Of a DNA stretch of 64,000 nt, positions 29,325 through 38,140 are shown piece by piece. Location of the stretch: the NCBI RefSeq assembly GCF_003751225.1, contig NZ_RJKE01000001.1, forward strand, positions 2,232,001-2,296,000, in the 5' to 3' direction. Made by a program: the position numbers and the translations under genes. Under the pieces are notes generated by a model. The model searched no databases and was not told the DNA's origin. It saw only the letters and a list, made by a program, of their open reading frames with translations. Each line of letters begins with the position of its first letter. Position 1 is the stretch's first letter. This DNA comes from Actinocorallia herbida. GTDB lineage: Bacteria > Actinomycetota > Actinomycetes > Streptosporangiales > Streptosporangiaceae.

Positions 29325-31376
29325 ATGGCCGCTAGCGACCCGGGAGCCGTCGCTCCCCGCTGTCCGTGCCGCTCCGCGCGGTGCGGGCCGGCAGGCGGAC
29401 CGGATGGCACCGGAGTGATCCCCCGCTCGGACGGACCCGCGGACGGCGGGCCGGATCAGAAGGGCTGGTCGGCCGCCGCGATGTGCACCGTATCGGACCG
29501 TGTGACGACACCACTCCTGCGCGTCCACCCGGGCGCACCCCTGGAACCCGTGTCCTGGGACTCGGCGCTCGCGGTGGTGGCCGCCCGGCTGCGGGTCCTG
29601 CGCGAGGCGCACGGCGACGGGACGGTCGCGGTGTTCGGCGGCTGCGGGATGACCAACGAGAAGGCGTACCAGCTCGGCAAGTTCGCCCGGGTGGCGCTGC
29701 GGACCCCGAGGCTGGCCTTCGGCGACGGCACGGGAGTGCCCGCGCGGACCGCCGCGGCGCTGACCCGGGCGTTCGGGGTGGACCGGGCGTTTCCCGGCCC
29801 GCTTCCGGACGTGGGGGAGGCCGACGCGCTGCTGCTGGTCGGCGGGGACGCCGAGGCCGCGGCGCCGCCGTTCCTGCGCCAGGTCCGGCGGATGCGTGAG
29901 GGCGGCGCCGCCCTGATCGTGGTGGATCCGCGCAGGACCGAGTCGGCCAGGGCCGCCGACCTGCACCTCCAGATCACGCCGGGGACGGAGCCGGTGCTCG
30001 CCAACGGCCTGCTGTTCCTGGCCATCGCCGACGGCCTGGCCGACGGCGGCTACATCGCGGCGCGGACGACCGGGTTCGACAGGCTGCGCACGGCCGTCGG
30101 CGGATACTGGCCGGAACGGGTCGAGCGGCTGACCGGGGTGCCGGTCGCCCGGATGCGGGAGGCGGTCCGGTTGCTCGCGGCCGGACGCCGGTCGCTGGTG
30201 CTGACCGAGCGGGACCGCGCGGCCGACACCGTCGCGGCCTATCTGAACCTGGCGCTGGCGCTGGGCCTGCCCGGCACCGCGGGGTCGGGGTTCGGTTGTG
30301 TGACGGACCCGGGCGACGGGCGGGGCCATGGCCAGAAGGCCGCCCGCCTGCCGGGGGACCGGCCGCTGGACGATCCGGCGGCGCGCGCGCACGTCGCGCG
30401 GGTGTGGGGGGTGGATCCGGCGGTGCTGCCGACCGCGCCGCCGCCCGCCGACGGGCTGCTGGGCGGCCGGGACGCGCCGCGGGCCCTCCTGGTGTTCGGT
30501 TCGGACCAGGTGGCCGCGGCGGCGCGCGCGGGCGTGGTCGAGCAGCGGCTGAACGCGCTGGATCTGCTGGTGGTGGCCGATCACGAGCTGTCGGAGACCG
30601 CGCTGCGCGCCGATGTGGTGCTGCCGGTGGCGCGGTGGGCCGAGGAGTCGGGGACGACGACGAGCCTGGAGGGCAGGGTGCTGCGCAGGCGGCGCGCGGT
30701 TCCGCCGCCGCAGGGGGTGCGCACCGATCTCGCGGTGCTGCGCGATCTCGCCGGGCGGCTCGCCGCGCCGGGGCGGTGGAGCGCGGAGCCGGAGGAGGTC
30801 TTCGGGGAGCTGGCCAGGGCGTCGGCGGGCGGTCCCGCCGACTGCGCGGGCGTCTCTTACGCGCGGCTCGACGCCGAGGACGGGGTGTGCCTGCCTTGTC
30901 CGTCGGCGGAGCATCCCGGGACGCCGCGCCCGTTCCTTGATCGTTTCGCGACCCGTGACGGGCTCGCCCGGTTCGTCGCGGTCGATCCGGTGGGTCCGGC
31001 GGAGGACGTGGACGCGCGGTACCCGCTGTACCTGACGACGGGCCGGGTGGCGGCCGGGGCTCAGGAGGAGCCGCCTTTCGTGGAGCTGCACCCGGATCTG
31101 GGTGAGCGCCTCGGCATCGGGCCGGGTGCGATGGTGCGGGTGTCGGGCCGGCGCGGCGTGGCGATCGGCCGGGCGAGGTACAGCGCCGCGCTGCGCGAGG
31201 ACACCGTGGCGATGCCCGCGCCGTGGGGCGGCGAGGGTACGGCGCGGCCGCGCGCGGCCGCCGCGGCGGGGGTTCCGTGGTCGGTGGTGTGGGCGGTGCG
31301 GATCGAGCCGGTCGGGCTGCCCGATCCGGTGGCGCCCGCGATGTTCGAGGGTCCCGGAGGCGCGCCGGGGGCCTGA
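29325..31376 (+). CDS. NasA-like molybdopterin oxidoreductase (divergent assimilatory nitrate reductase)
   Basis: A 683-aa member of the molybdopterin oxidoreductase family most like assimilatory nitrate reductases: VTTPLLR, FGGCGMTNEKAYQLGKFARVALRT, and a C-terminal dinucleotide-binding domain (YPLYLTTGRVA). The metal motifs are odd. The Fe-S site is C13-x-C15-x4-C20 with C54, not Cx2Cx3C. Where relatives have NGRFCMSSA with the Mo-ligand Cys, this protein has DGTGVPART. It should reduce nitrate to nitrite for the NirBD gene products if active. Start at 29325 is set by equal spacing from the shared promoter element. A strong terminator follows at 31390. Confidence 0.75.
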   Translation: MAASDPGAVAPRCPCRSARCGPAGGPDGTGVIPRSDGPADGGPDQKGWSAAAMCTVSDRVTTPLLRVHPGAPLEPVSWDSALAVVAARLRVLREAHGDGTVAVFGGCGMTNEKAYQLGKFARVALRTPRLAFGDGTGVPARTAAALTRAFGVDRAFPGPLPDVGEADALLLVGGDAEAAAPPFLRQVRRMREGGAALIVVDPRRTESARAADLHLQITPGTEPVLANGLLFLAIADGLADGGYIAARTTGFDRLRTAVGGYWPERVERLTGVPVARMREAVRLLAAGRRSLVLTERDRAADTVAAYLNLALALGLPGTAGSGFGCVTDPGDGRGHGQKAARLPGDRPLDDPAARAHVARVWGVDPAVLPTAPPPADGLLGGRDAPRALLVFGSDQVAAAARAGVVEQRLNALDLLVVADHELSETALRADVVLPVARWAEESGTTTSLEGRVLRRRRAVPPPQGVRTDLAVLRDLAGRLAAPGRWSAEPEEVFGELARASAGGPADCAGVSYARLDAEDGVCLPCPSAEHPGTPRPFLDRFATRDGLARFVAVDPVGPAEDVDARYPLYLTTGRVAAGAQEEPPFVELHPDLGERLGIGPGAMVRVSGRRGVAIGRARYSAALREDTVAMPAPWGGEGTARPRAAAAAGVPWSVVWAVRIEPVGLPDPVAPAMFEGPGGAPGA

Positions 31377-31389
31377 AACGGTTCAACGT

Positions 31390-31434
31390 CCGGAACCCGG
31401 TGTGACGTCCCGTCACGCCGGGTTCCGGCGTTTT
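31390..31434 (+). terminator. strong intrinsic terminator between NasA-like gene and nirB
   Basis: An 18-bp stem with one G-T wobble (31390-31407 with 31411-31428), loop TCC, followed by CGTTTTG. It ends the NasA-like transcript 13 bp after the stop, so nirB must use its own promoter. Confidence 0.85.
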
Positions 31435-31495
31435 GTTAACCAAATACTAAAAAATCCGGTTCTTGGTCACGCCATGACAACGACGACGTCTCGAC

Positions 31496-31544
31496 GTGAG
31501 CGTGTTTTAACACAGGGGTGACAATGGGGACCCTGACGCGAAAC
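31496..31544 (+). promoter_or_regulatory. nitrate-locus promoter element, copy 2 (before nirB)
   Basis: GTGAGCGTGTTTTAACAC (31496-31513) with the palindrome GTGTTTTAACAC, then GGGACC and GCGAAAC blocks at the same offsets as copy 1. The palindrome ends 54 bp before the nirB start, as in copy 1. An AT-rich tract (TTAACCAAATACTAAAAAAT, 31436-31455) lies upstream and may hold the promoter or another activator site. Confidence 0.72.
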
Positions 31545-31566
31545 GCGCCCTTCCGAATATCTGAGC

Positions 31567-34098
31567 ATGGATCACGGAGGAGTCGTTTCCCAGCAGAACC
31601 TGGTGGTGGTCGGGTATGGCCCGGCAGCCCACCGGTTGATCGATGCTCTGCGTGAGCGGGACGGCGCCGGCGCCTGGAAGATCACCGTCATCGGTGAGGA
31701 GACCCGGCCGGCGTACGACCGCGTCGCGCTCACGACCTACCTTGAGGGCGCCGACCTCGCTTACCCCGCGCACGGCGACGGCGACGGCGTCGACGTGGTC
31801 TGCGCGGAGAAGGTCGCCGAGATCGATCGGGCGGCCAAGGAGGCCGTCACCGAGTCCGGTCGCCGCTTCGCCTACGACGTGCTCGTCCTCGCGACGGGCT
31901 CGGCCCCCTTCGTCCCGCCCGTCGAGGGCAAGGACCTGCCCGGCGTGTTCGTCTACCGGACGATCGACGACCTGGACGCGATCCGCGACTACGCCGCGGG
32001 ACGCGCGACCGGCGCCGTCGTCGGCGGCGGCCTGCTCGGCCTGGAGGCCGCCCGCGCGCTCCAGGGACTCGGCCTGGACAGCGGTGTCGTCGAGGTCGCG
32101 CCCTGGCTGATGCCGCGCCAGCTCGACGAGGGCGGAGGCGCGATGCTGCGCCGCCACATCGAGGGCCTCGGCATGGCCGTGCACGCGGGCACCCCCATGG
32201 CCCGCCTGGCCGCCGGTCCCGACGGCGCCGTCGACAAGGTCGTGTTCGGCAACGGTGCGGAGATCCCGGCGGAGGTCGTCGTCTTCTCCGCGGGCATCCG
32301 CCCCCGTGACGAACTGGCCCGCGCGGCCGGCCTCGCGGTCGGCGAGCGCGGCGGCATCGTGGTCGACTCCGGCTGCCGCACCGACGACCCCGCGATCTAC
32401 GCGATCGGCGAGTGCGCCCTCATCGGCGGCATGGTCTACGGTCTCGTCGGCCCCTGCTTCACGATGGCCGAGGTCGTCGCCGACCGCCTGGTCAACCCCG
32501 ACAGCGCCGCCTCCTTCGAGGGCGCGGACCTGTCCACCAAGCTCAAGCTGATGGGCGTGGACGTCGCGAGCTTCGGCGACCCTTTCGCCGGCGGCGAGAA
32601 CGGGGCCGCCTTGGGCGTCACCTACACCGACCCGGTCGCGGGCGTGTACAAGCGCCTGCTCGTCAGCGACGACGCCCAGACGCTGCTGGGCGGCGTGCTG
32701 GTGGGCGACGCCGAGTCCTACTCGACGCTGCGCGCCTACGTCGGCGCGAAGCTGCCGGGCGCGCCCGAGCAGATGCTGTTCGGCGGCACCGAGGCCGCGG
32801 GCGGCGACCTGCCCGAGGCGACCGTCATCTGCTCCTGCAACAACGTGACGGCCGGGGACATCCGCTGCGGCATCCGCGACCACGAGCTGCGCGACGTGCC
32901 TGCGGTCAAGGCGTGCACCCGCGCGGGGTCGAGCTGCGGATCCTGCGTCCCGCTGGTGAAGAAGCTGCTGGACGCCGAGCTGGCCGCGGCCGGCATCGAG
33001 GTCAGCAAGGCGCTGTGCGAGCACTTCGAGTACTCCCGCGCCGAGCTGTTCGACATCGTCCGGGTCCGTCAGATCAGCACGTTCACCCAGCTCATCGCCG
33101 AGCACGGCACCGGCAAGGGCTGCGACATCTGCAAGCCGACGGTCGCCTCGATCCTGGCGTCCCTGGGCAACGGCCACATTCTGGACGGCGAGCAGGCCGC
33201 CCTCCAGGACACCAACGACCACTTCCTCGCCAACATGCAGAAGAACGGCACCTACTCGGTCGTTCCGCGGATCCCGGGCGGGGAGATCACCCCCGACAAG
33301 CTCATCGTGATCGGCGAGGTCGCCCGCGACTACGGCCTCTACACCAAGATCACGGGTGGGCAGCGGATCGACCTGTTCGGCGCCCGCGTCGAGCAGCTCC
33401 CGGTGATCTGGAAGCGCCTGGTCGACGCCGGGTTCGAGTCCGGCCACGCCTACGGCAAGTCGCTGCGGACGGTGAAGTCCTGCGTCGGCTCGACCTGGTG
33501 CCGCTACGGCGTCCAGGACTCCGTCGGCATGGCGATCAAGCTGGAGCTGCGCTACCGGGGCCTGCGCGCCCCGCACAAGCTCAAGTCGGCGGTGTCGGGC
33601 TGCGCCCGCGAGTGCGCCGAGGCGCAGTCGAAGGACTTCGGCATCATCGCCACCGAGAAGGGCTGGAACCTCTACCTGTCGGGCAACGGCGGCATGCGGC
33701 CCCGGCACGCCGACCTGTTCGCGAGCGACCTCACCGACGAGGAGCTGCTCACCTACATCGACAGGTTCCTGATGTTCTACATCCGGACCGCCGACCGCCT
33801 CCAGCGCACCTCGGTGTGGATGGAGTCGCTGGAAGGCGGCCTGGACTACCTGCGCGAGGTCGTCATCGACGACAAGCTCGGCATCTGCGCCGAGCTGGAC
33901 GCCGCGATGGCGCGGCACGTCGAGGCCTACGGCGACGAATGGGCCGAGACCCTCGAGGACCCCGAGCGGCTCGCCCGGTTCGTCTCCTTCGTGAATGCCC
34001 CCGAGACGCCCGACCCGAGCATCTCCTTCGAGGTCGAGCGCGAACAGATCAAGCCGGTCCTCGTGACCGGACCGCGCCTGGAGGTGATCGGCCAGTGA
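31567..34098 (+). CDS. nirB: nitrite reductase (NADH) large subunit
   Basis: An 843-aa siroheme nitrite reductase. Residues ~10-390 form the FAD/NADH module (VVVGYGPAAHR, TGSAPFVPP, VVGGGLLGLE). A BFD-like [2Fe-2S] domain begins at C422/C424 (CSCNNVTAGDIRCG). The siroheme/4Fe-4S ligands are C639, C645, C679 and C683 (Cx5C...Cx3C). It reduces nitrite to ammonia in the cytosol with NirD. The ATG at 31567 is 54 bp from the promoter palindrome. The stop overlaps nirD (GTGA). Confidence 0.96.
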   Translation: MDHGGVVSQQNLVVVGYGPAAHRLIDALRERDGAGAWKITVIGEETRPAYDRVALTTYLEGADLAYPAHGDGDGVDVVCAEKVAEIDRAAKEAVTESGRRFAYDVLVLATGSAPFVPPVEGKDLPGVFVYRTIDDLDAIRDYAAGRATGAVVGGGLLGLEAARALQGLGLDSGVVEVAPWLMPRQLDEGGGAMLRRHIEGLGMAVHAGTPMARLAAGPDGAVDKVVFGNGAEIPAEVVVFSAGIRPRDELARAAGLAVGERGGIVVDSGCRTDDPAIYAIGECALIGGMVYGLVGPCFTMAEVVADRLVNPDSAASFEGADLSTKLKLMGVDVASFGDPFAGGENGAALGVTYTDPVAGVYKRLLVSDDAQTLLGGVLVGDAESYSTLRAYVGAKLPGAPEQMLFGGTEAAGGDLPEATVICSCNNVTAGDIRCGIRDHELRDVPAVKACTRAGSSCGSCVPLVKKLLDAELAAAGIEVSKALCEHFEYSRAELFDIVRVRQISTFTQLIAEHGTGKGCDICKPTVASILASLGNGHILDGEQAALQDTNDHFLANMQKNGTYSVVPRIPGGEITPDKLIVIGEVARDYGLYTKITGGQRIDLFGARVEQLPVIWKRLVDAGFESGHAYGKSLRTVKSCVGSTWCRYGVQDSVGMAIKLELRYRGLRAPHKLKSAVSGCARECAEAQSKDFGIIATEKGWNLYLSGNGGMRPRHADLFASDLTDEELLTYIDRFLMFYIRTADRLQRTSVWMESLEGGLDYLREVVIDDKLGICAELDAAMARHVEAYGDEWAETLEDPERLARFVSFVNAPETPDPSISFEVEREQIKPVLVTGPRLEVIGQ

Positions 34099-34436
34099 CC
34101 GTTACCGCGATCTCTACGACCTGGACGGACGTGTGCTCCGTCGACCGCATCACCCCCGAGCGGGGCGTGTGCGCCCTGGTGAACGGCCTCCAGGTGGCCG
34201 TCTTCCGGACCTTCGAGGGGCACCTCTACGCCCTGTCGAACTTCGACCCCTTCAGCAACGCGTTCGTGCTGTCGCGGGGCATCCTCGGGAGCCGCGGCGG
34301 CGTGCCGACGGTGGCGTCCCCGATGTACAAGCAGGTCTTCGACCTGGCCAGCGGAAGGTGCCTGGACGATCCGGACACCTCCGTGCCCACCTTTTCCATC
34401 AGGCTCAACGGCGACCGTGTGGAAGTGATGACGTGA
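34095..34436 (+). CDS. nirD: nitrite reductase small subunit
   Basis: A 113-aa Rieske-fold small subunit. The FALSNFDPFSNAFVLSRGILG-type core is present (here LYALSNFDPFSNAFVLSRG), but the Cys-His Rieske ligands are absent, as normal for NirD. It pairs with NirB. GTG start in a 4-bp overlap with nirB; its own stop overlaps nnaR in the same way. Confidence 0.94.
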   Translation: MTVTAISTTWTDVCSVDRITPERGVCALVNGLQVAVFRTFEGHLYALSNFDPFSNAFVLSRGILGSRGGVPTVASPMYKQVFDLASGRCLDDPDTSVPTFSIRLNGDRVEVMT

Positions 34437-35626
34437 CTATTCAGGCGGGTGTGCTGACCAGTGAACCCCTCTCGGGGTTCGCCGTCGGGGTGACGGCGGC
34501 CCGCCGCCATGAGGAGCTCGCGGCGCTCCTGGAGCGAAGGGGCGCCCGGGTGGTCCACGCCCCGGCGATCCGGCTCGTCCCGCTCCAGGACGACGCCGAA
34601 CTGCTCCAGGCCACCGAGGAGTGCATCAGCCGCCCGCTGGACTACGTGGTGGTCACCACCGGCATCGGGTTCCGGGCCTGGCTGGAGACCGCCGACGGCT
34701 GGGGGCTGCGCGACAGCCTCCTGGACCGCCTCGGCCGGGTGCCGATCCTCGCGCGCGGTCCGAAGGCGCGCGGCGCGATCCGCTCGACGGGGATCACCGA
34801 GGCGTGGTCGCCGGAGTCCGAGAGCTGCGACGAGGTGCTCAAGCACCTGCTGGAGGGCGACCTCCGCGGCACCCGCATCGCGGTGCAGCTCTACGGCGAG
34901 CCGCTCCCGGACTTCACCGACGCGCTGCGCGGCCACGGCGCCGAGGTGATCGAGGTGCCCGTGTACCGCTGGTCGCGGACCGACGACTCCACGCCGCTGC
35001 GCCGCCTCGTCGGCCAGGCCGTCGCCGGCACCGTCGACGCCATCACCTTCACCAGCGCGCCCGCGGTCACCGCGACCCTCGCGGTCGCCGCCGAGGACGG
35101 TCTGGAGGACGCGCTCATCGAGGCGCTGCGCACCCACGTCGTCGCGGCGTGCGTCGGCCCGGTGACGGCGTTCGCGCTCACCGAGCGGGGCGTGCCGACG
35201 ATCCAGCCCGAGCGGGCGCGGATCGGCGCGCTGGTCCGCGCGATCGTGGAGGACCTGCCCGAGCGGCGGGCGCGGCGGCTGCACGTGCGCGGCCACGCCC
35301 TCGAGCTGCGCGGGCACGCCGTCGTCCTGGACGGCCAGCTCCGGCCGATCGCACCGGCGCCCATGGCCATACTGCGCGCGCTCGCCCGCCGCCCCGGCCA
35401 CGTCGTCTCGCGCGCCGAGCTGTGCGGGGTGCTGCCCTCGCGGGTGGTCGCCGCGGGCTCCGGCTGGACGAACCCGCGCGACGGCCGCCCGCAGGCCGAC
35501 GAGCACGCCGTGGAGATGGCGGTCGCCCGGCTGCGCCGGGGCCTCGGCCGGACCGGGATCGTCGAGACCGTCGTGAAGCGCGGCTACCGGCTCGCGTGCG
35601 AACCGGGTCGCGAGGCGCTCGCCTGA
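34433..35626 (+). CDS. nnaR: uroporphyrinogen-III synthase-like / winged-helix regulator (NnaR type)
   Basis: A 397-aa protein with a HemD-like domain (~15-265; VTAARRHEELAALLERRGA, ITFTSAPAV) and a C-terminal OmpR-type winged helix (~285-390; RPGHVVSRAELCGVLP, then EMAVARLRRGL and VVKRGYRL). This is the architecture of NnaR, the nitrate/nitrite assimilation regulator of Streptomyces and mycobacteria. Its place in the nirBD operon supports the name. It may also act in siroheme synthesis. It probably binds the palindromes at 29260-29271 and 31502-31513 (inference). Confidence 0.88.
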   Translation: MTIQAGVLTSEPLSGFAVGVTAARRHEELAALLERRGARVVHAPAIRLVPLQDDAELLQATEECISRPLDYVVVTTGIGFRAWLETADGWGLRDSLLDRLGRVPILARGPKARGAIRSTGITEAWSPESESCDEVLKHLLEGDLRGTRIAVQLYGEPLPDFTDALRGHGAEVIEVPVYRWSRTDDSTPLRRLVGQAVAGTVDAITFTSAPAVTATLAVAAEDGLEDALIEALRTHVVAACVGPVTAFALTERGVPTIQPERARIGALVRAIVEDLPERRARRLHVRGHALELRGHAVVLDGQLRPIAPAPMAILRALARRPGHVVSRAELCGVLPSRVVAAGSGWTNPRDGRPQADEHAVEMAVARLRRGLGRTGIVETVVKRGYRLACEPGREALA

Positions 35627-36333
35627 TGGCCGTCCTGCTCGGCGTCGCGCACGGCACCCGCGATCCCGCGGGCGCCGCGACGGTCCGCGCGCTGCTCGCG
35701 CTGGTGCGCGCGGCGCGGCCGGACCTCGTCGTCGCCGAGTCCTATGCCGAGAACACCGGGCCGTCGGTCGCCGAGGCCGTCGCCGCGCTGCGGGCCGGAC
35801 CGCCGTCGGCGGAGCCGCTCGTCGCGGTGCCGCTGCTGCTGGGCCGCGGCTACCACGTGCACGTCGACATCCCCGCGCAGCTCGCCGCGACGGGGACCGC
35901 GGCCGTGGTGTCGCGTCCGCTGGGCCCGCACGCCGAACTCACCCGGGCGCTCGCCGACCGCCTCGCCGAGGGAGCGGCGGCCGACGCCGTGGTCCTCGGC
36001 GCGGCGGGCTCGACCGACCCGTGCGGCGTCGCCGACGTCCGCGCCGCCGCCCGCCTGCTCTCCCGCCGCCTGGGCCGGGACGTCCCCTACGGCTTCGTAG
36101 GAGGCCCCGGCCCCCGCCTCGACGACGTCGTCGCGGCGGCCAGAGCCGGAGGCGCCCGCACCGTCGCGGTCGCCTCCTACCTCCTGGCCCCCGGCTTCTT
36201 CCAGGGCCGCCTCGTCGCGACCGGCGCCGACCTGGTGGCCCCCCCTCTGGGCGCCCACCCGGCCCTCGCCACCCTGATCCTCCGCCGCCACGAAGAGGCC
36301 CTCATCGCCACGACGGCCCTGGCCCCGACCTGA
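35626..36333 (+). CDS. sirohydrochlorin chelatase (CbiX/SirB-like)
   Basis: A 235-aa two-domain CbiX-type chelatase. GVAHGTRDPAG at the N-terminus carries the first catalytic His, VPLLLGRGYHVHVDIP the second site, and VASYLLAPGFFQGRL is the matching region of the second half. In this operon it most likely inserts iron into sirohydrochlorin to make siroheme for NirB. The start overlaps the nnaR stop by 1 bp (TGATG). A cobalt role cannot be excluded. Confidence 0.88.
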   Translation: MAVLLGVAHGTRDPAGAATVRALLALVRAARPDLVVAESYAENTGPSVAEAVAALRAGPPSAEPLVAVPLLLGRGYHVHVDIPAQLAATGTAAVVSRPLGPHAELTRALADRLAEGAAADAVVLGAAGSTDPCGVADVRAAARLLSRRLGRDVPYGFVGGPGPRLDDVVAAARAGGARTVAVASYLLAPGFFQGRLVATGADLVAPPLGAHPALATLILRRHEEALIATTALAPT

Positions 36334-36353
36334 CCCCGGGCCCGAACACGCCA

Positions 36354-36381
36354 AAGGCCCCGACGCACCCGTCGGGGCCTT
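36354..36381. terminator. bidirectional terminator after the nir operon
   Basis: AAGGCCCCGAC / GTCGGGGCCTT, an 11-bp perfect stem with a 6-nt loop. The A-rich and T-rich ends suit both strands. It lies between the chelatase stop and the minus-strand sigma-factor stop. Confidence 0.8.
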
Positions 36382-36512
36382 GCTCTGGCAGGAGTCCCCG
36401 GAGGGGTTCCGGCCCGGCCATCGGCCACGGGCCTTGGTGAGGAATCACGCCGGTGCGATCGGGCGCCGGGATCTGAGGCGCCCGATCACCGCGACGCCGG
36501 AGGCGGCGCGAT

Positions 36513-37904
36513 TCACACGGCGAAATCCAGGAGGGGCTGGGCGTTGCTGGGGTGCCTCAGCTTGGAGAGGGATTCCTTTTCCAGTTGGCGGATGCGTTCG
36601 CGGGTGAGGCCGAGGTGCTTGCCGATTTCGTCGAGGGTGCGCGGGGTGCCGTCGTAGAGGCCGAAGCGCATGGACATGATCTTGGCTTCGCGGGGTGAGA
36701 GGACGCCCAGCGCGCGGCGGAGCTGGTCGGCCATGAGCTGGCGGTCGACGAGTTCGGAGGCCTCGACGCTGTCGGTGTCCTCGATGAGGTCGCCGATGCG
36801 GGTCTCGCCGTCTTCGCCGATCGTGGAGTCCAGGCTGATCGGCTGGCGGCTGGTGCGCAGGAGCTCGCGCACCTGCTCGGGGCTCTTGCCCATCTCCTCG
36901 CCGAGCTCTTCGGCGGTGGGTTCCCGGCCGAGCCGCTGGTGCATGTCCCGCTCGATGCGGCTGAGCTTGCTCAGCAGCTCCAGGACGTGGACGGGCAGGC
37001 GGATGGTCCGGGCGGAGTCGGCGAAGCCGCGCTGGATGGCCTGGCGGATCCACCACATGGCGTAGGTCGAGAACTTGTAGCCCTTGGAGTAGTCGAACTT
37101 CTCCACGGCGCGGATCAGGCCGAGGTTGCCCTCCTGGACGACGTCCAGGAGCGACAGGCCGCGGTCGGAGTACTTCTTGGCGACCGAGACCACGAGCCGG
37201 AGGTTGGCCTCCAGCATGTGGGCCTTGGCGCGGTTGCCGTCCTCGACGATCCACTCGAGCTCGTCGCGCTGGCGGGCGGACATGCGCGGCGGGGCGTTGT
37301 CCAGCTTGTACTCGGCGTACAGGCCCGCCTCGATCCGCTTGGCGAGGTCGACCTCCTGTTCGGCGGTGAGGAGCTGGCGGCGGCCGATGGCCTTGAGGTA
37401 GGTGTGGACGGAGTCGCCCATCACCGAGGTGTTGTCGTCGAGGTCGCGGGTGCTGACCTCGTCGTTGCCCTCATCCTCGGCGTTCGGGTCGAACTCGGAG
37501 TCGTCGTCGCCCAGTTCCGCGGCGCGCGCGGCCTGGTCGTCGCCGGTCTCGGCGGTCTTCGCGGTGCCGTTCTTGGCGCCCGTTTTGGCGGTGGTCTTGG
37601 TGCCGCGCGCGGTCCGGCCGGAGGCCGCCGGCTTGCGGGTAGTCTTCGTCGTGGGCTTGGCGGTGCCGTCGGCCTGGGCGCCATCGTCGCCGAGGCGGAC
37701 TCCGCTCTCGGTCAGCTCCTTGAGCAGGGAGCGGCCGCGGGTCGCCGAGATGCCCGCCTCCTCGAACGCTCGGCGGACCTCGGTGAGGGACAGGTGGCCG
37801 CGGGACTTGCCCAGTGCCAGCAGATCCGCCACGTGGGCTGCCGCGCCGCTGTCGGTCGCCGCCCCGCTCTCAACGGTCGGGGCCGCTGTGGCCTTACGAG
37901 GCAT
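36513..37904 (-). CDS. principal-type sigma-70 factor (SigA/HrdB family, possibly group 2)
   Basis: A 463-aa RpoD-family factor. The N-terminus has a region-1.1-like helical part (~20-75), a Lys/Thr/Ala-rich linker (~85-140) and an acidic stretch. Regions 1.2-2.4 follow ([44 protein letters not shown]), then 3 and 4 ([33 protein letters not shown]). The C-terminus [15 protein letters not shown] and the AMWWIRQ/SARTIR variants differ from HrdB/SigA (YATWWIRQ, ARTIR, LRHPSRSQVLRDYLD). It could thus be a group 2 paralogue (HrdA/HrdD-like) rather than the essential factor. Start at [10 protein letters not shown] with AGGGAGGG ahead. Confidence 0.88.
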   Translation of the reverse strand: MPRKATAAPTVESGAATDSGAAAHVADLLALGKSRGHLSLTEVRRAFEEAGISATRGRSLLKELTESGVRLGDDGAQADGTAKPTTKTTRKPAASGRTARGTKTTAKTGAKNGTAKTAETGDDQAARAAELGDDDSEFDPNAEDEGNDEVSTRDLDDNTSVMGDSVHTYLKAIGRRQLLTAEQEVDLAKRIEAGLYAEYKLDNAPPRMSARQRDELEWIVEDGNRAKAHMLEANLRLVVSVAKKYSDRGLSLLDVVQEGNLGLIRAVEKFDYSKGYKFSTYAMWWIRQAIQRGFADSARTIRLPVHVLELLSKLSRIERDMHQRLGREPTAEELGEEMGKSPEQVRELLRTSRQPISLDSTIGEDGETRIGDLIEDTDSVEASELVDRQLMADQLRRALGVLSPREAKIMSMRFGLYDGTPRTLDEIGKHLGLTRERIRQLEKESLSKLRHPSNAQPLLDFAV

Positions 37905-37960
37905 GGGGTCCGACCCTCCCTTCTCGAGGTCCGAAATATGCCTTTTGGGCACGTATCCGA

Positions 37961-37988
37961 AACGAAGGACCGTGTCCAGGATGTTCCC
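37961..37988 (-). promoter_or_regulatory. SigR/SigH-type promoter candidate for the sigma gene
   Basis: On the minus strand GGGAAC, 19 nt, GTT is present ~55 nt upstream of the start codon. This fits the GGAA...GTT pattern of thiol-stress sigma R promoters, which are known to drive hrdB/hrdD paralogues in Streptomyces. Pattern match only. Confidence 0.4.
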
Positions 37989-38140
37989 GACCAGCGAAAA
38001 CCTTGACCCAAACGGCTTGTGGCCGGACATGGGTGACTTTCGCGAGACTCGATCGGGTACCCGGTTACCTCACCTACAACGTCCGGGTAATACGTATGAT
38101 TCCGGAGGTGCCTCCGCGGTTTACCGGTGTGGCGCGATTC

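Noticed and set aside
29325-36333. Respiratory (Nar) nitrate reductase locus
   Set aside because: No NarH, NarI or NarJ; the genes are NasA-like plus assimilatory NirBD and siroheme genes.
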